Assembly: GCF_002964785.1 (NCBI RefSeq)
Contig: NZ_PQCC01000001.1
Coordinates: 124,001 to 188,000, forward strand
From: Pseudoalteromonas sp. T1lg48
Lineage (GTDB): Bacteria; Pseudomonadota; Gammaproteobacteria; Enterobacterales; Alteromonadaceae
DNA: 64,000 bases
Reading direction: 5' to 3'
The notes beneath the pieces are model-generated. The model was not told the origin of the DNA and made no database searches. It saw only the letters and a list, made by a program, of their open reading frames with translations. The position numbers and the translations under genes are program-made. Each line of letters starts with the position of its first letter. Within the stretch, counting starts at the first letter, position 1. Of the stretch, positions 30,092 to 39,949 are shown one piece after another.

Positions 30092-30931
30092 ATGCTCAGT
30101 TATCGTCACTCCTTCCACGCTGGCAACCCGGCGGATGTCATTAAGCACCTGGTGCTGGCTCAAACCCTTATGCACATGGTGAAAAAAGACAAACCCTTTG
30201 ATTATATCGACACCCATTCGGGAGCGGGCTTTTTTGCCCTCGATAATGCCGATATGCAGAAAACCAAGGAGTACGCCGACGGTATTGCCAAGCTCTGGAA
30301 CTATCAGGGTGAAGTAGAAGCGCTAAACGACTATGTGGCTTTAATTAAGAGCATGAACCAAAGCGCGGCGTTAGCGCACTACCCCGGCTCACCCAAGGTG
30401 GCCGAGCATTACCTACGCAAACAAGATAAGGGCTGGTTTTTTGAGTTGCATCCACAAGACTTGGCCCTGCTTGAGAAAAATATGGCCGGTAAGCGCTCAC
30501 TGCGGGTTAAAGGTGAAGATGGCTTTAAGGGTCTGCAAGGGCTGGTGCCGCCCGTTTCTCGTCGCGCCTGCGTGCTGATGGATCCACCTTACGAAATCAA
30601 AAGCGACTATGACAAGGCCGTCGACAGCCTCATAAAGGCCCATAAACGCTTTAGCACCGGCACCTACCTGCTTTGGTACCCTGTGGTAGAGCGCGAGCGC
30701 ATCGAACGTATCGAGCAACGCTTAACACAAAGCGGCATTAAGAATATTCAGCTGTTTGAGTTGGCTACCAGTGCAGATACCGACACCCATGGCATGACCG
30801 CCTCGGGCATGATAGCGATCAACCCGCCTTACACCCTGATGCAGACCATGGAGCAGGTTTTGCCAGAGCTGGTTAGCCTGTTGAGCGACAGCAGCGGCTT
30901 TTACCGCGCTATCCAACTAGTAGAGGAATAG
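30092..30931 (+). CDS. rlmJ: 23S rRNA (adenine2030-N6)-methyltransferase
   Basis: A 279-residue enzyme that methylates A2030 of 23S rRNA. The N-terminus MLSYRHSFHAGNPADVIKH is nearly invariant in RlmJ, DTHSGAGFF is the SAM site, and DPPYE near residue 166 is the catalytic motif. Length matches the E. coli protein. It is divergent from the zapB-like/zapA pair. Confidence 0.96.
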   Translation: MLSYRHSFHAGNPADVIKHLVLAQTLMHMVKKDKPFDYIDTHSGAGFFALDNADMQKTKEYADGIAKLWNYQGEVEALNDYVALIKSMNQSAALAHYPGSPKVAEHYLRKQDKGWFFELHPQDLALLEKNMAGKRSLRVKGEDGFKGLQGLVPPVSRRACVLMDPPYEIKSDYDKAVDSLIKAHKRFSTGTYLLWYPVVERERIERIEQRLTQSGIKNIQLFELATSADTDTHGMTASGMIAINPPYTLMQTMEQVLPELVSLLSDSSGFYRAIQLVEE

Positions 30932-30964
30932 CGACAGGTTCAAACAGCAGTCCTTAACCTCAGT

Positions 30965-31417
30965 CTACAAGTAGCGGGAATTCCAGAAGGGGTATTCCCC
31001 AAGGCTGGGGGCTAGGTGTTTTCGCAGCGGGTTAGCGGCGATGTAACGGGCTATTTGCAAACGGTCGTCTTTAGCCGTTAGCTGACGTTCAAAATAACCA
31101 GGTTGCCACACTTTTCCTTTGCGCATTAAAAGTCGGTTTATATCTGCGGCAACGGCTCCCTTTAACCGCCCAATCGCCTCATGCAGGTTATCCTTTTCTA
31201 ACCGTAATAAACCATGGAAATGATCCGGCATTAACACCCAGGTAAGCCACTCACAGCGACAGCCCAACTCATGCTGTTGTAAGTGCCAACAAAATAACGT
31301 TGCCAGTTCAAAACGCTGAAAGAATGGAATGCGTTGATAACAATTGATGGTAATAAAGTACTCGCCACTACGGCGACTGCCTTTTCCTTGGTGCAGGTCA
31401 TTTACACTCATATCCAA
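30965..31417 (-). CDS. REP-associated tyrosine transposase-like protein (Y1_Tnp, RAYT)
   Basis: A 150-residue protein of the IS200/REP-associated tyrosine transposase superfamily. The metal-binding HUH motif is DHFHGLL near residue 73, and the candidate catalytic Tyr is in QPGYFERQL near residue 119. YIAANPLRKHL completes the RAYT-type pattern. It is single and intact, with no paired tnpB. No clear REP hairpins were found in the 180 bases on either side. Such genes are usually domesticated and process REP sequences elsewhere in the genome. Confidence 0.88.
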   Translation of the reverse strand: MDMSVNDLHQGKGSRRSGEYFITINCYQRIPFFQRFELATLFCWHLQQHELGCRCEWLTWVLMPDHFHGLLRLEKDNLHEAIGRLKGAVAADINRLLMRKGKVWQPGYFERQLTAKDDRLQIARYIAANPLRKHLAPSLGEYPFWNSRYL

Positions 31418-31600
31418 CTCCTTTGCATATAAGATTATTAAATGTAGTACACAACTAAGCCCGTTGAAGCCAATAAGGGTTAAAGGCCGAGATTGGTCGC
31501 CCCAGCTTAAATTGATAACATCTTAGAAAGGTGATTATTACTGAGCCGGTGTTTCGGGCTTTTGCCGGTCAGCGCTCATCACCAACCGGAAAAAAGGGCG

Positions 31601-32545
31601 TCATTCTTGAGGGTTTTTGGCTACCGCAGAAACTGGATCTTGGTGGATCAACACATCCACCTCACCGCCGAATTCGGGGTGCTTTTGCAGGCTAAAGGCA
31701 TCTTTTACCATCAGCTCAACTTCATCGGCTATGCGGTGGGCCTGAACTAATGGAATATGGTCATCCAGCTCTAAATGAAACTCGATAAAGCGCACCTTAC
31801 CGCCTTGGCGGGTGCGCAAAGCATGCACACCATGGACCGCATCATGAGAGCAAGCCACCGCCACTATATGCTCCTTTTCTTCATCGGGAAGTTCCTTATC
31901 CATTAGGTGGCCAGCGCTTTCGGTGGCGATCTGCCAGGCGTTATACAACAAGTAGGCAGCAACCAGAATGGCGAAGTAAGGATCGGCTCCTGACATTCCA
32001 TAATAGGCTAACAACAGAGCCGCCAATACCGCCAGGTTAAGAAACAAGTCCCCCTTGTAATGCAAGGAATCGGCTTTTAGGGCCACCGATTCGGTGCGCT
32101 GCAACGCCTGATATTGCACAAACACCACCACCAAGGTACAAAAGATGGCAAACACGCTTACCCAAACCCCGAGCAGGGAATGAGTAATGGGTACCGGATT
32201 AAAAATCCGTTCTATGGCATGAAACGCCAGTAAACAACCGCTGCCGGCAATAAATGCCGATTGCCCGAGACCGGCCAAGGCCTCGGCCTTGCCATGACCA
32301 AAACGGTGATCATCGTCGGCGGGTTTGAGGGCATAACTGAGCACAAAAAAGTTCATCAAGGTGGCACTGATATCCAACAGTGAATCGGTCAATGAACCCA
32401 ACATGGCCGCCGATCCTGAGGCCAACCAGGCCCACGCCTTGGCTGCAATCATCACGCTCACCATAACCAGGGTGCTGACGCTGGCAAAGCGCACCCAAAA
32501 ATTATATCCTTTTCCTGCCTTTGGTGTCGGTGCTGCACTGGCCAA
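31601..32545 (-). CDS. fieF: Cation diffusion facilitator (FieF-like Fe/Zn exporter)
   Basis: A 314-residue CDF transporter of the inner membrane with six predicted helices and a cytoplasmic C-terminal domain. Metal sites are visible as SLTDSLLD in TM2 and ADSLHYKGD in TM5, and HRFGHGKAEALAGL is the linker motif. The TTG start (32545) is the only one that keeps the usual GYNFWVRFAS N-terminus, since an in-frame stop lies three codons further up. It probably exports Fe2+ or Zn2+. It is divergent from trmL. Confidence 0.92.
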   Translation of the reverse strand: MASAAPTPKAGKGYNFWVRFASVSTLVMVSVMIAAKAWAWLASGSAAMLGSLTDSLLDISATLMNFFVLSYALKPADDDHRFGHGKAEALAGLGQSAFIAGSGCLLAFHAIERIFNPVPITHSLLGVWVSVFAIFCTLVVVFVQYQALQRTESVALKADSLHYKGDLFLNLAVLAALLLAYYGMSGADPYFAILVAAYLLYNAWQIATESAGHLMDKELPDEEKEHIVAVACSHDAVHGVHALRTRQGGKVRFIEFHLELDDHIPLVQAHRIADEVELMVKDAFSLQKHPEFGGEVDVLIHQDPVSAVAKNPQE

Positions 32546-32651
32546 TGTTTTTACTCACTCTGATTCACTCGCTTTGATGTGCGTTATTGTAACCAAGTTT
32601 GATATACTTAGGCCAATTTTGGCTTAGCACCTTAGATTGTCGATAAACACC

Positions 32652-33116
32652 ATGCTAGACATCATCTTATTTCAACCAGAAATTCCACCTAATACCGGCA
32701 ACATTATTCGCCTTTGCGCCAATACCGGCTATCGCTTACATTTAATCGAGCCGCTGGGCTTTGAGTGGGACGATAAACGCATTAAAAGAGCCGGATTGGA
32801 TTACCATGAATTCTCTCAGGTGCAGCGCCATAGCGATTTACAAAGCTATATCGACTCACAGCAACCGAAACGAATCTTTGCCTGTACCACCAAGGGTAAG
32901 AAATATCACCATGAAGTGAGCTATCAGGCCGGCGATGCCCTGCTTTTTGGCCCGGAAACCCGAGGCTTACCGGATGACATTATTGCCGCTCTACCAGAGC
33001 AGCAGCGCGTACGCATTCCCATGCAGGCCAATAGCCGAAGTATGAACCTATCCAATGCGGTCGCGGTGTTTGTGTTTGAATCCTGGCGCCAACTCGATTT
33101 CGCCGGTGCTGTTTAA
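32652..33116 (+). CDS. trmL: tRNA (cytidine34/uridine34-2'-O)-methyltransferase
   Basis: A 154-residue SPOUT-class enzyme methylating the wobble base of certain tRNA-Leu species. The knot motifs are visible: [23 protein letters not shown] and [21 protein letters not shown] 32652 fits the usual N-terminus ([17 protein letters not shown]); a TTG five codons earlier is less likely. It may be co-transcribed with nadC, 22 bases downstream. Confidence 0.94.
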   Translation: MLDIILFQPEIPPNTGNIIRLCANTGYRLHLIEPLGFEWDDKRIKRAGLDYHEFSQVQRHSDLQSYIDSQQPKRIFACTTKGKKYHHEVSYQAGDALLFGPETRGLPDDIIAALPEQQRVRIPMQANSRSMNLSNAVAVFVFESWRQLDFAGAV

Positions 33117-33135
33117 CTCTTCCAATAGGTATTAA

Positions 33136-33996
<861 letters not shown>

Positions 33997-34355
33997 ATTT
34001 TGCACCGATACAAATGTTACACAATGTTATAAAAAGGGCTACCCAAAACAAAATCTCCGTGATAGCATCTAGTTTCAAAGAATGAGGTTTATAAAATAAA
34101 GTAATACTTTGTTATAAATCAATGAAACTGTAACATCGGCAGCGTACACTTTTAAGAAATGCAGGTTAAGTTAGTAGCTCCTTAAAATTAGGCTACAATT
34201 TAACCTAGCATTACCGGTGCCGGTATTTTTTGTGTTAATGACTTTTAAAATTATTTAAAGCCATTAACATTGAAAACCAACCGGCGCTAAACTAGATTGA
34301 AAGCAGTAGCTCTGGTTACCTTAACTTTGCCCAAAAAATCCTTTAGGAGAGGAAC
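33997..34355 (+). other. Gene-free, A/T-rich leader between nadC and pilA
   Basis: No coding frame is supported in these 359 bases, which are conspicuously A/T-rich. The region holds a terminator-like hairpin at 34211-34231 and, at the 3' end, the strong pilA ribosome site AGGAGAGG. A promoter for pilA must lie here. No good sigma-54 element (GG-N10-GC) could be fixed with confidence. Confidence 0.6.
34211..34231 (+). terminator. Terminator-like hairpin between nadC and pilA
   Basis: TACCG-GTGC-CGGTA hairpin followed by six T residues. It lies 215 bases after nadC and 125 before pilA. It may terminate nadC read-through, or end a short transcript inside the leader. Confidence 0.6.
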
Positions 34356-34778
34356 ATGGAAAAAATGACTCACAATAAACAACAGGGTTTCACCCTAATC
34401 GAATTAATGATCGTAGTTGCGATCATCGGTATTCTTGCAGCTATCGCGTTGCCAGCGTATCAAGATTACACTATTCGCGCCCAAGTTTCTGAAGGTGTAG
34501 TGCAAGCTTCAGGTGCTAAAGCCACTATATCTGAAAACTTTGCCTCTAACGTCGCAGCCAGATGTGCCGGTGTAAGCGTTGGCGTGCAAGTTGGTGACAC
34601 GACCATTACCTGTGATGATACTAATGGCGTTGTAACAGCAACTGTTGTTACTTCTGTCGGTAACGTTGTGATGCTACTAACACCTACTTACACTACTGAC
34701 GGTATTGATTGGAACTGTTCAACTCCTGATGCTGCTCAATATAAATACGTACCTGCAGAGTGTCGTTCAGCTACCTAA
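34356..34778 (+). CDS. pilA: Type IV major pilin
   Basis: A 140-residue type IVa pilin. An 11-residue basic leader ending in Gly precedes the PilD cleavage and methylation site, [21 protein letters not shown], with the conserved Glu at position 5 of the mature protein. Four Cys are present; the last two (WNCS and AEC) frame a C-terminal disulfide loop. The mature protein ends RSAT, i.e. Ser/Thr close to the C-terminus, a feature of pilins glycosylated by TfpO-type ligases. AGGAGAGG precedes the ATG. A terminator follows directly. Confidence 0.95.
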   Translation: MEKMTHNKQQGFTLIELMIVVAIIGILAAIALPAYQDYTIRAQVSEGVVQASGAKATISENFASNVAARCAGVSVGVQVGDTTITCDDTNGVVTATVVTSVGNVVMLLTPTYTTDGIDWNCSTPDAAQYKYVPAECRSAT

Positions 34779-34798
34779 TCTCAAAATAGCTAACTATT

Positions 34799-34824
34799 TA
34801 AGGGCTGCAGATGCAGCCTTTTTA
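34799..34824 (+). terminator. Rho-independent terminator of pilA
   Basis: Stem GGCTGC/GCAGCC with loop AGAT, preceded by AA and followed by TTTTT, 20 bases after the pilA stop codon. It should give pilA a separate, more abundant transcript than the downstream genes. Confidence 0.9.
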
Positions 34825-34846
34825 ATAAGCATACTGGAATCTATTG

Positions 34847-36037
34847 GTGAGTAGTTTAACCGTTTATGATACGTACAGGGTAATTGAGGTATTCTTCCTA
34901 ATTACAGCTTTAACCCTTCTCAATTTACCAAACCATAAACAACTTAATCGTGCTTTTAGTGTTTTCGTCTTCCTAGGGCTTTTAACGCTATTTATCTCAC
35001 CAGAGAAATACGTCCTTCATAGCGCATTTGCAATTGCCCTAACTCTTGGCCTCTATCTATTCGCCCTACAAAGTAGCGACTCCAAGTTACCAGCTTTAGT
35101 GGTCGGGGTATCAACGTTAGTTTATACACAATTAATTGTGGTTGTCGTTATCATAGTTGGCCTAACTAGCCTGCTCTTAAACAGTACTTTTGTCATCGAC
35201 CCTTTTAGTCACTTTAACAATATTCGCTATCTCAATCATATGCAGGTTGCGACCTTGCCAATATTACTAGCCTCTTTAACTTTTTGTTCGAGCAGCTATA
35301 GGAAATACTTATATCTGTTAATAGCCCTCAACTTTATCGTAGCAATTTTTAGTGGAGCGAGAGGTGCGCTCTTAGCGTTTTTTTTAACCATCGCTCTGTT
35401 TTCGCTTATAGATAAAAAAAACAGTCTAAAAGTAGTAGGCTTATTAATAGTGATCGCCTTATTAAATCTGCTAGCTTCTGCTGATAGTGGAGAATATTTA
35501 ACACGCACCACTTCATCAGGAAGAATACACCTATGGCTTAGCACCATCCAGGAGCTAAAATTAGAAAACCTTGTTATTGGGATCACTCCTGGGATATTTG
35601 ACTCTAGTATCGCTAACTTAAAACTAAACCACCCTCACAATTCGATACTTCAGTTGACTTACAGTTATGGATTCATTGCTGCTATGTGTGTTGTCGGAGC
35701 TTATTTATACCCAATTTGGAAGCATCGTCACCTGGTAAAGAAAAGCCTCAAAATAAATCTACTTTCATCAATTCTTTTATCATCGGGCCTTTTATCTTTA
35801 TTCAGCGGTGTTTTCGTAAATCCTTTGTCTCAGCTCTACTTAGCCGCAATATGGGGATTACTAATGAGCCAAACGCTTCCCCCACAAGATAACAAGCTCA
35901 AAATAGAATTTAGAGTCATAAAAACCTTATTTGCATTCGTGTTGGCTATAACTTGCTGGCTCAGTTTTGATATGATGCAAAAACACGCCATGGGAATAAT
36001 TCGCCCAGGGCTATGGCTTGATCTAACAATAAAATGA
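34847..36037 (+). CDS. O-antigen ligase-like protein, candidate pilin glycosyl ligase (TfpO/PglL-like)
   Basis: A 396-residue polytopic membrane protein with ten or more hydrophobic segments and the Wzy_C/O-antigen ligase pattern. A large periplasmic loop contains TSSGRIHLWLSTIQ and the conserved NHPHNSILQLTYSYG (around 35620-35670). GTG 34847 was chosen; TTG 34844 is possible. Its position between pilA and pilB, as for TfpO of Pseudomonas and Acinetobacter, suggests it transfers a glycan from a lipid carrier to PilA. The gene is visibly more A/T-rich than its neighbours, suggesting exchange as a cassette with pilA. The glycan and site are not known. Confidence 0.75.
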   Translation: MSSLTVYDTYRVIEVFFLITALTLLNLPNHKQLNRAFSVFVFLGLLTLFISPEKYVLHSAFAIALTLGLYLFALQSSDSKLPALVVGVSTLVYTQLIVVVVIIVGLTSLLLNSTFVIDPFSHFNNIRYLNHMQVATLPILLASLTFCSSSYRKYLYLLIALNFIVAIFSGARGALLAFFLTIALFSLIDKKNSLKVVGLLIVIALLNLLASADSGEYLTRTTSSGRIHLWLSTIQELKLENLVIGITPGIFDSSIANLKLNHPHNSILQLTYSYGFIAAMCVVGAYLYPIWKHRHLVKKSLKINLLSSILLSSGLLSLFSGVFVNPLSQLYLAAIWGLLMSQTLPPQDNKLKIEFRVIKTLFAFVLAITCWLSFDMMQKHAMGIIRPGLWLDLTIK

Positions 36038-36046
36038 GTAACAGAT

Positions 36047-37738
36047 ATGAATTTTAGTTCACCCTTAGCTCGCCGTTTAGCAGCACTTGGAGCATTCGAC
36101 CTAAATGAACTAGCCAGACAAAAATCAGAGCAACAAATGAGCCTCGCGGAAGCGATTTGCAGCGTCGCAAAGATGAAGCCTGAAGTTTTGCAAGCCAGAG
36201 CCAGTCAAATGTTCCATGTTTCCATGTTAGATCTGTCGCTTTTTGACCCTTCGACTATCCCTGTTGATTGTGTAAATGAAAGTTTAGTTAGAAAACATCG
36301 TCTACTTCCCATCGCCGTAAAAGGTAAAACGCTATTTATAGCAACAGCCGATCCAACAGATTTTAATGCGTTTGAGGATTATGAGTTTAATACAGGGATG
36401 CAAACCGAAGCCGTTGTGGCTCGATATGATCTACTTGATAAAGCCATAGATTCACTCTTTGACAGCAGCTCCAGCTTAGGCCTGACCGAAGGTGACATGA
36501 AGGATCTCGAAGGAGTAGAATCCGATGAGAGCAATAATAAGAAAAGCCTGACCACAGACGTAAATAGCAAGGAAGACGACGCCCCCATTATTGTCTATAT
36601 CAATAAGATATTAATGGATGCCATTAAGCGCGGTGCTTCCGATTTGCACTTTGAGCCCTATGAAAAACGCTACCGTATTCGCTTTCGCGTCGATGGCGTA
36701 CTTCATGAAATCGCCTCACCACCGGTCAACTTGGAAAGCCGTATTGCCGCTCGTATTAAGGTTATGTCCCACATGGACTTGGCGGAAAAACGTAAACCCC
36801 AAGATGGTCGTATTAAGCTAAAAATAAACGCAAAGAAAAGCATCGACTTCCGGGTCAGTACGCTACCTACCCTATGGGGTGAAAAAATAGTAATGCGTAT
36901 TCTCGACAGCTCCAGCGCCATGCTGGGTATTGATGTACTGGGTTACGAGCCTGAGCAGAAAAAGCTTTATCTCGATGCATTAGCACAACCTCAAGGCATG
37001 ATACTGGTAACCGGCCCTACCGGCTCGGGTAAAACCGTCTCCCTATATACAGGCTTAAACATTCTTAATACCGCTGAACGCAATATTTCCACCGCCGAAG
37101 ACCCGGTGGAAATTAACTTAGAAGGCATCAACCAGGTTCAAATCAGTGCGCGCGCAGATATGACCTTCGCTAATGCCTTACGTGCCTTCCTGCGTCAGGA
37201 CCCTGACATTGTGATGGTGGGTGAGATCCGGGATTTAGAAACAGCAGAAATCGCCATTAAGGCGGCACAAACCGGTCACTTGGTACTTTCAACCCTGCAT
37301 ACCAACTCTGCACCGGAAACCCTAACTCGCTTAATGAATATGGGCGTACCTTCTTATAATATCGCCAGTTCGGTCAGCCTGATTATTGCTCAGCGTCTAG
37401 CTCGACGCCTCTGCCCCCACTGTAAAGAACCGGAGCAATTACCTCAGGAAGAATTACTTAAACAAGGCTTCAATTATGAGCAATTGGCTGAACTTACTAT
37501 TTTTAAAGCTAAGGGCTGTGATGAATGTACCGAAGGCTACAAAGGCCGTGTAGGTATCTATGAGGTGATGCCTATTACCTCGAAAATAGCGGAAATTATT
37601 ATGCGTGGTGGTAACTCATTGGAAATTGCCCAGGTAGCGACGCAAGAGGGCGTTAATAACCTTCGTGCCTCTGGCTTAAAGAAGGTCGCCCAAGGGGTGA
37701 CCAGCCTAGTAGAAGTAAACCGTGTTACCAATGCGTAG
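36047..37738 (+). CDS. pilB: Type IV pilus extension ATPase PilB (copy 1)
   Basis: A 563-residue hexameric motor that drives pilus assembly. It has an N-terminal MshEN-type domain (residues 1-140), a charged linker, then the ATPase: [14 protein letters not shown] (Walker A near residue 325), EDPVEI (Asp box), the Walker B region [19 protein letters not shown] and the His box [15 protein letters not shown]. The zinc tetracysteine is CPHC...CDEC. It follows the ligase gene by ten bases. A second complete copy lies at 40653-42332. Confidence 0.96.
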   Translation: MNFSSPLARRLAALGAFDLNELARQKSEQQMSLAEAICSVAKMKPEVLQARASQMFHVSMLDLSLFDPSTIPVDCVNESLVRKHRLLPIAVKGKTLFIATADPTDFNAFEDYEFNTGMQTEAVVARYDLLDKAIDSLFDSSSSLGLTEGDMKDLEGVESDESNNKKSLTTDVNSKEDDAPIIVYINKILMDAIKRGASDLHFEPYEKRYRIRFRVDGVLHEIASPPVNLESRIAARIKVMSHMDLAEKRKPQDGRIKLKINAKKSIDFRVSTLPTLWGEKIVMRILDSSSAMLGIDVLGYEPEQKKLYLDALAQPQGMILVTGPTGSGKTVSLYTGLNILNTAERNISTAEDPVEINLEGINQVQISARADMTFANALRAFLRQDPDIVMVGEIRDLETAEIAIKAAQTGHLVLSTLHTNSAPETLTRLMNMGVPSYNIASSVSLIIAQRLARRLCPHCKEPEQLPQEELLKQGFNYEQLAELTIFKAKGCDECTEGYKGRVGIYEVMPITSKIAEIIMRGGNSLEIAQVATQEGVNNLRASGLKKVAQGVTSLVEVNRVTNA

Positions 37739-37835
37739 ATAACGAACTTTAACCTTAATGCTCTACACTAAAAGTAAGCGAAACGTAACCACCGTGTTAC
37801 TATTAGTCTAGTTCAACAGGATTGTGGATAGAACA

Positions 37836-39059
37836 ATGGCAAAACAACTAAAAAGTCAACAAGACACCTTCCAATGGGTGGGAGTCAGCTCCCGAGGTAA
37901 AAAGCTAGAGGGTGAACTCAATAGCACAAGTATCGCCTTGGTAAAAGCGCAACTTAGAAAACAAGGTATCACACCTTCTAAGGTCAAGCGTAAGCCCAAA
38001 TCGCTATTTGGCGGTGGTCAAAAAAGGATTACGCCAAAGGATATAGCTGTTTTAACACGACAGTTAGCCACCATGCTATTGGCGGGTGTTTCGCTGGTAC
38101 AAGCCATAGATATGATTGCCGACGGCTCGGAAAACCCCAGCGTTAAAAATTTACTTAACAATATAGGTGAAGAGGTTAAGGCTGGTCACCCACTGAGCTC
38201 TGCATTGCGCAAGCACCCTAAATATTTTGATGATCTCTATTGTGACCTCGTAGCCTCAGGTGAGCAATCAGGCGCCCTGGATAGAATCTTCGATCGTATT
38301 GCCCTTTACAAAGAAAAAGCCGAAGCACTGAAGTCTAAGATTAAAAAGGCACTGTTTTATCCCATAGCCGTTATTATTGTCGCCATCATTGTAACTTCAA
38401 TTTTGCTGATTTTTGTTGTTCCCCAATTTCAGAGTATCTTTGAGGGCTTTGGTGCAGAATTACCGGCATTTACCCTTATGGTCATCGGCATCTCGGAGTT
38501 TCTCCAGGAGTACTGGTGGGTCGCGCTTCTAATTATTGGGGTCGCGGGCTATCTCTTCGCCCAAGCGCGAAGACGCAATAAAGACTTTAGCGATAAGGTC
38601 GATGCTTATATCTTAAAAATTCCTGTTATCGGCATGATCTTGAATAAGGCCGCGGTCGCCCGATATGCCCGTACCTTATCAACTACCTTTGCCGCAGGTG
38701 TGCCCTTGGTTGATGCCCTAGACTCTGCAGCGGGCGCTTCAGGTAATGCTGTATATCGTGATGCCATTCTAGAGATTAAAGCGGAAGTTAGCTCGGGTAA
38801 CCCAATGAACTGGGCTATGCGTAACTCTAACATCTTCCCGGATATGGTGATTCAAATGGTCGCCATAGGTGAAGAATCGGGTGCATTAGACGACATGCTT
38901 GCCAAGGTGGCCACCATTTATGAGCAAGAAGTAGATGATGCAGTTGACGGTCTTTCCAGTCTGTTGGAACCCATCATCATGGCAGTATTAGGCGTCTTGA
39001 TCGGTGGCTTAATCATTGCCATGTACCTTCCAATATTCCAATTAGGTGCAGTAGTATAA
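37836..39059 (+). CDS. pilC: Type IV pilus inner-membrane platform protein PilC
   Basis: A 407-residue GspF/PilC family protein with two homologous cytoplasmic domains and three membrane segments (near residues 170-195, 220-240 and 375-400). LTRQLATMLLAGVSLVQAID and its repeat ARTLSTTFAAGVPLVDALD mark the two T2SSF domains. ATG 37836 is preferred because GGATAG is well placed; GTG 37824 is possible. It forms the platform turned by PilB. The stop codon touches the pilD ATG (TAAATG). Confidence 0.95.
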   Translation: MAKQLKSQQDTFQWVGVSSRGKKLEGELNSTSIALVKAQLRKQGITPSKVKRKPKSLFGGGQKRITPKDIAVLTRQLATMLLAGVSLVQAIDMIADGSENPSVKNLLNNIGEEVKAGHPLSSALRKHPKYFDDLYCDLVASGEQSGALDRIFDRIALYKEKAEALKSKIKKALFYPIAVIIVAIIVTSILLIFVVPQFQSIFEGFGAELPAFTLMVIGISEFLQEYWWVALLIIGVAGYLFAQARRRNKDFSDKVDAYILKIPVIGMILNKAAVARYARTLSTTFAAGVPLVDALDSAAGASGNAVYRDAILEIKAEVSSGNPMNWAMRNSNIFPDMVIQMVAIGEESGALDDMLAKVATIYEQEVDDAVDGLSSLLEPIIMAVLGVLIGGLIIAMYLPIFQLGAVV

Positions 39060-39824
39060 ATGTTTTCAGAAGTACAAAGCTTAATGCAAGCGCAGCCGTG
39101 GTTTTTTTATACCACGGCTTTTTTCGTGTCCTTAGCCATTGGCAGTTTTTTAAATGTAGTCATCTACCGACTGCCAAAAATGATGCAAACCCAGTGGCAG
39201 GGTGAATGTCGGCTCTTATTAGCCGATGAGTTAACTCAGGGTGATGTTCAGGGGAATCAAGGCACTTTTAACCTGATCACCCCAAGCTCCACTTGCCCCA
39301 AGTGTAAGAGTAAGATTAAACCTTGGCACAATATCCCAGTGCTGAGTTGGCTCCTGCTCGGCGGAAAATGTGCCAATTGTAAAACTCCTATTTCGGTGCG
39401 CTACCCTGCCATAGAGCTACTGACTGCCTTATTAGGTACGATTGTGGCCTGGCAACTTGGCGCCAGCGAGTTAGCACTCCTCTATATTGCCGTGACCTGG
39501 TGTCTGGTAGCGCTGACCTTTATCGATATCGACCATATGCTGCTGCCGGATCAAATGACCTTACCGCTGCTCTGGTTAGCGTTATTGGCGAGTGTACTTG
39601 GTATCACCATTCCTCCTAGCGAGGCCATTATCGGTGCTGCTGCTGGCTACTTAAGCCTCTGGAGCGTTTACTGGTTGTTTAAACTGGTAACCGGCAAGGA
39701 AGGCATGGGATATGGCGACTTTAAATTGATGGCTGTATTTGGCGCTTTGCTAGGTTGGCAGGCTCTCCCTATGATTATCCTCCTTTCCAGCGTTGCGGTG
39801 CTGTGCTCGGCATTATCCTGCTAA
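39060..39824 (+). CDS. pilD: Prepilin peptidase PilD, C-terminus displaced by frameshift
   Basis: A membrane-embedded aspartate protease and N-methyltransferase that processes PilA. The cytoplasmic zinc-type motifs CPKC...CANC are at about residues 80-110. The two catalytic aspartates lie in FIDIDHMLLPD and GYGDFKLMA, before the break. The open frame ends with VAVLCSALSC at 39824. A frame beginning near 39791 reads GAVLGIILLTIQGRDKATPIPFGPYIAIAGW, the normal PilD C-terminus, so one base appears to be missing around 39790-39798. As written the protein keeps both catalytic residues but loses its last membrane helices (about 50 residues). Confidence 0.9.
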   Translation: MFSEVQSLMQAQPWFFYTTAFFVSLAIGSFLNVVIYRLPKMMQTQWQGECRLLLADELTQGDVQGNQGTFNLITPSSTCPKCKSKIKPWHNIPVLSWLLLGGKCANCKTPISVRYPAIELLTALLGTIVAWQLGASELALLYIAVTWCLVALTFIDIDHMLLPDQMTLPLLWLALLASVLGITIPPSEAIIGAAAGYLSLWSVYWLFKLVTGKEGMGYGDFKLMAVFGALLGWQALPMIILLSSVAVLCSALSC

Positions 39825-39949
39825 CAATTCAAGGACGCGATAAGGCCACCCCAATTCCCTTCGGTCCCTATATTGCCATCGCCGGCTGGATAGCCATGCT
39901 TTGGGGCGAACAATTGCAGTCAAGTTATATGAGTTTGATTCTTGGCTAA
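39791..39949 (+). pseudogene. pilD: Out-of-frame 3' end of pilD
   Basis: This stretch, in another frame, encodes the conserved PilD tail (GRDKATPIPFGPYIAIAG, then a membrane segment and WGEQLQSSY) and ends with TAA at 39947-39949. Restoring one base in GTTGCGGTG would join it to the main pilD frame and give a protein of about 296 residues, the usual size. No slippery heptamer is visible, so programmed frameshifting is not suggested. Confidence 0.88.

Noticed and set aside
31418-31600. REP-like hairpins next to the RAYT gene
   Set aside because: AGCC-GGTGTTTC-GGGCT and similar pairings are short, imperfect and occur once.
34230-34356. Sigma-54 promoter for pilA
   Set aside because: Candidate GG/GC pairs do not have the required ten-base spacing.
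39785-39800. Programmed frameshift in pilD
   Set aside because: No slippery heptamer, no downstream pseudoknot seen, and PilD is not known to use one.
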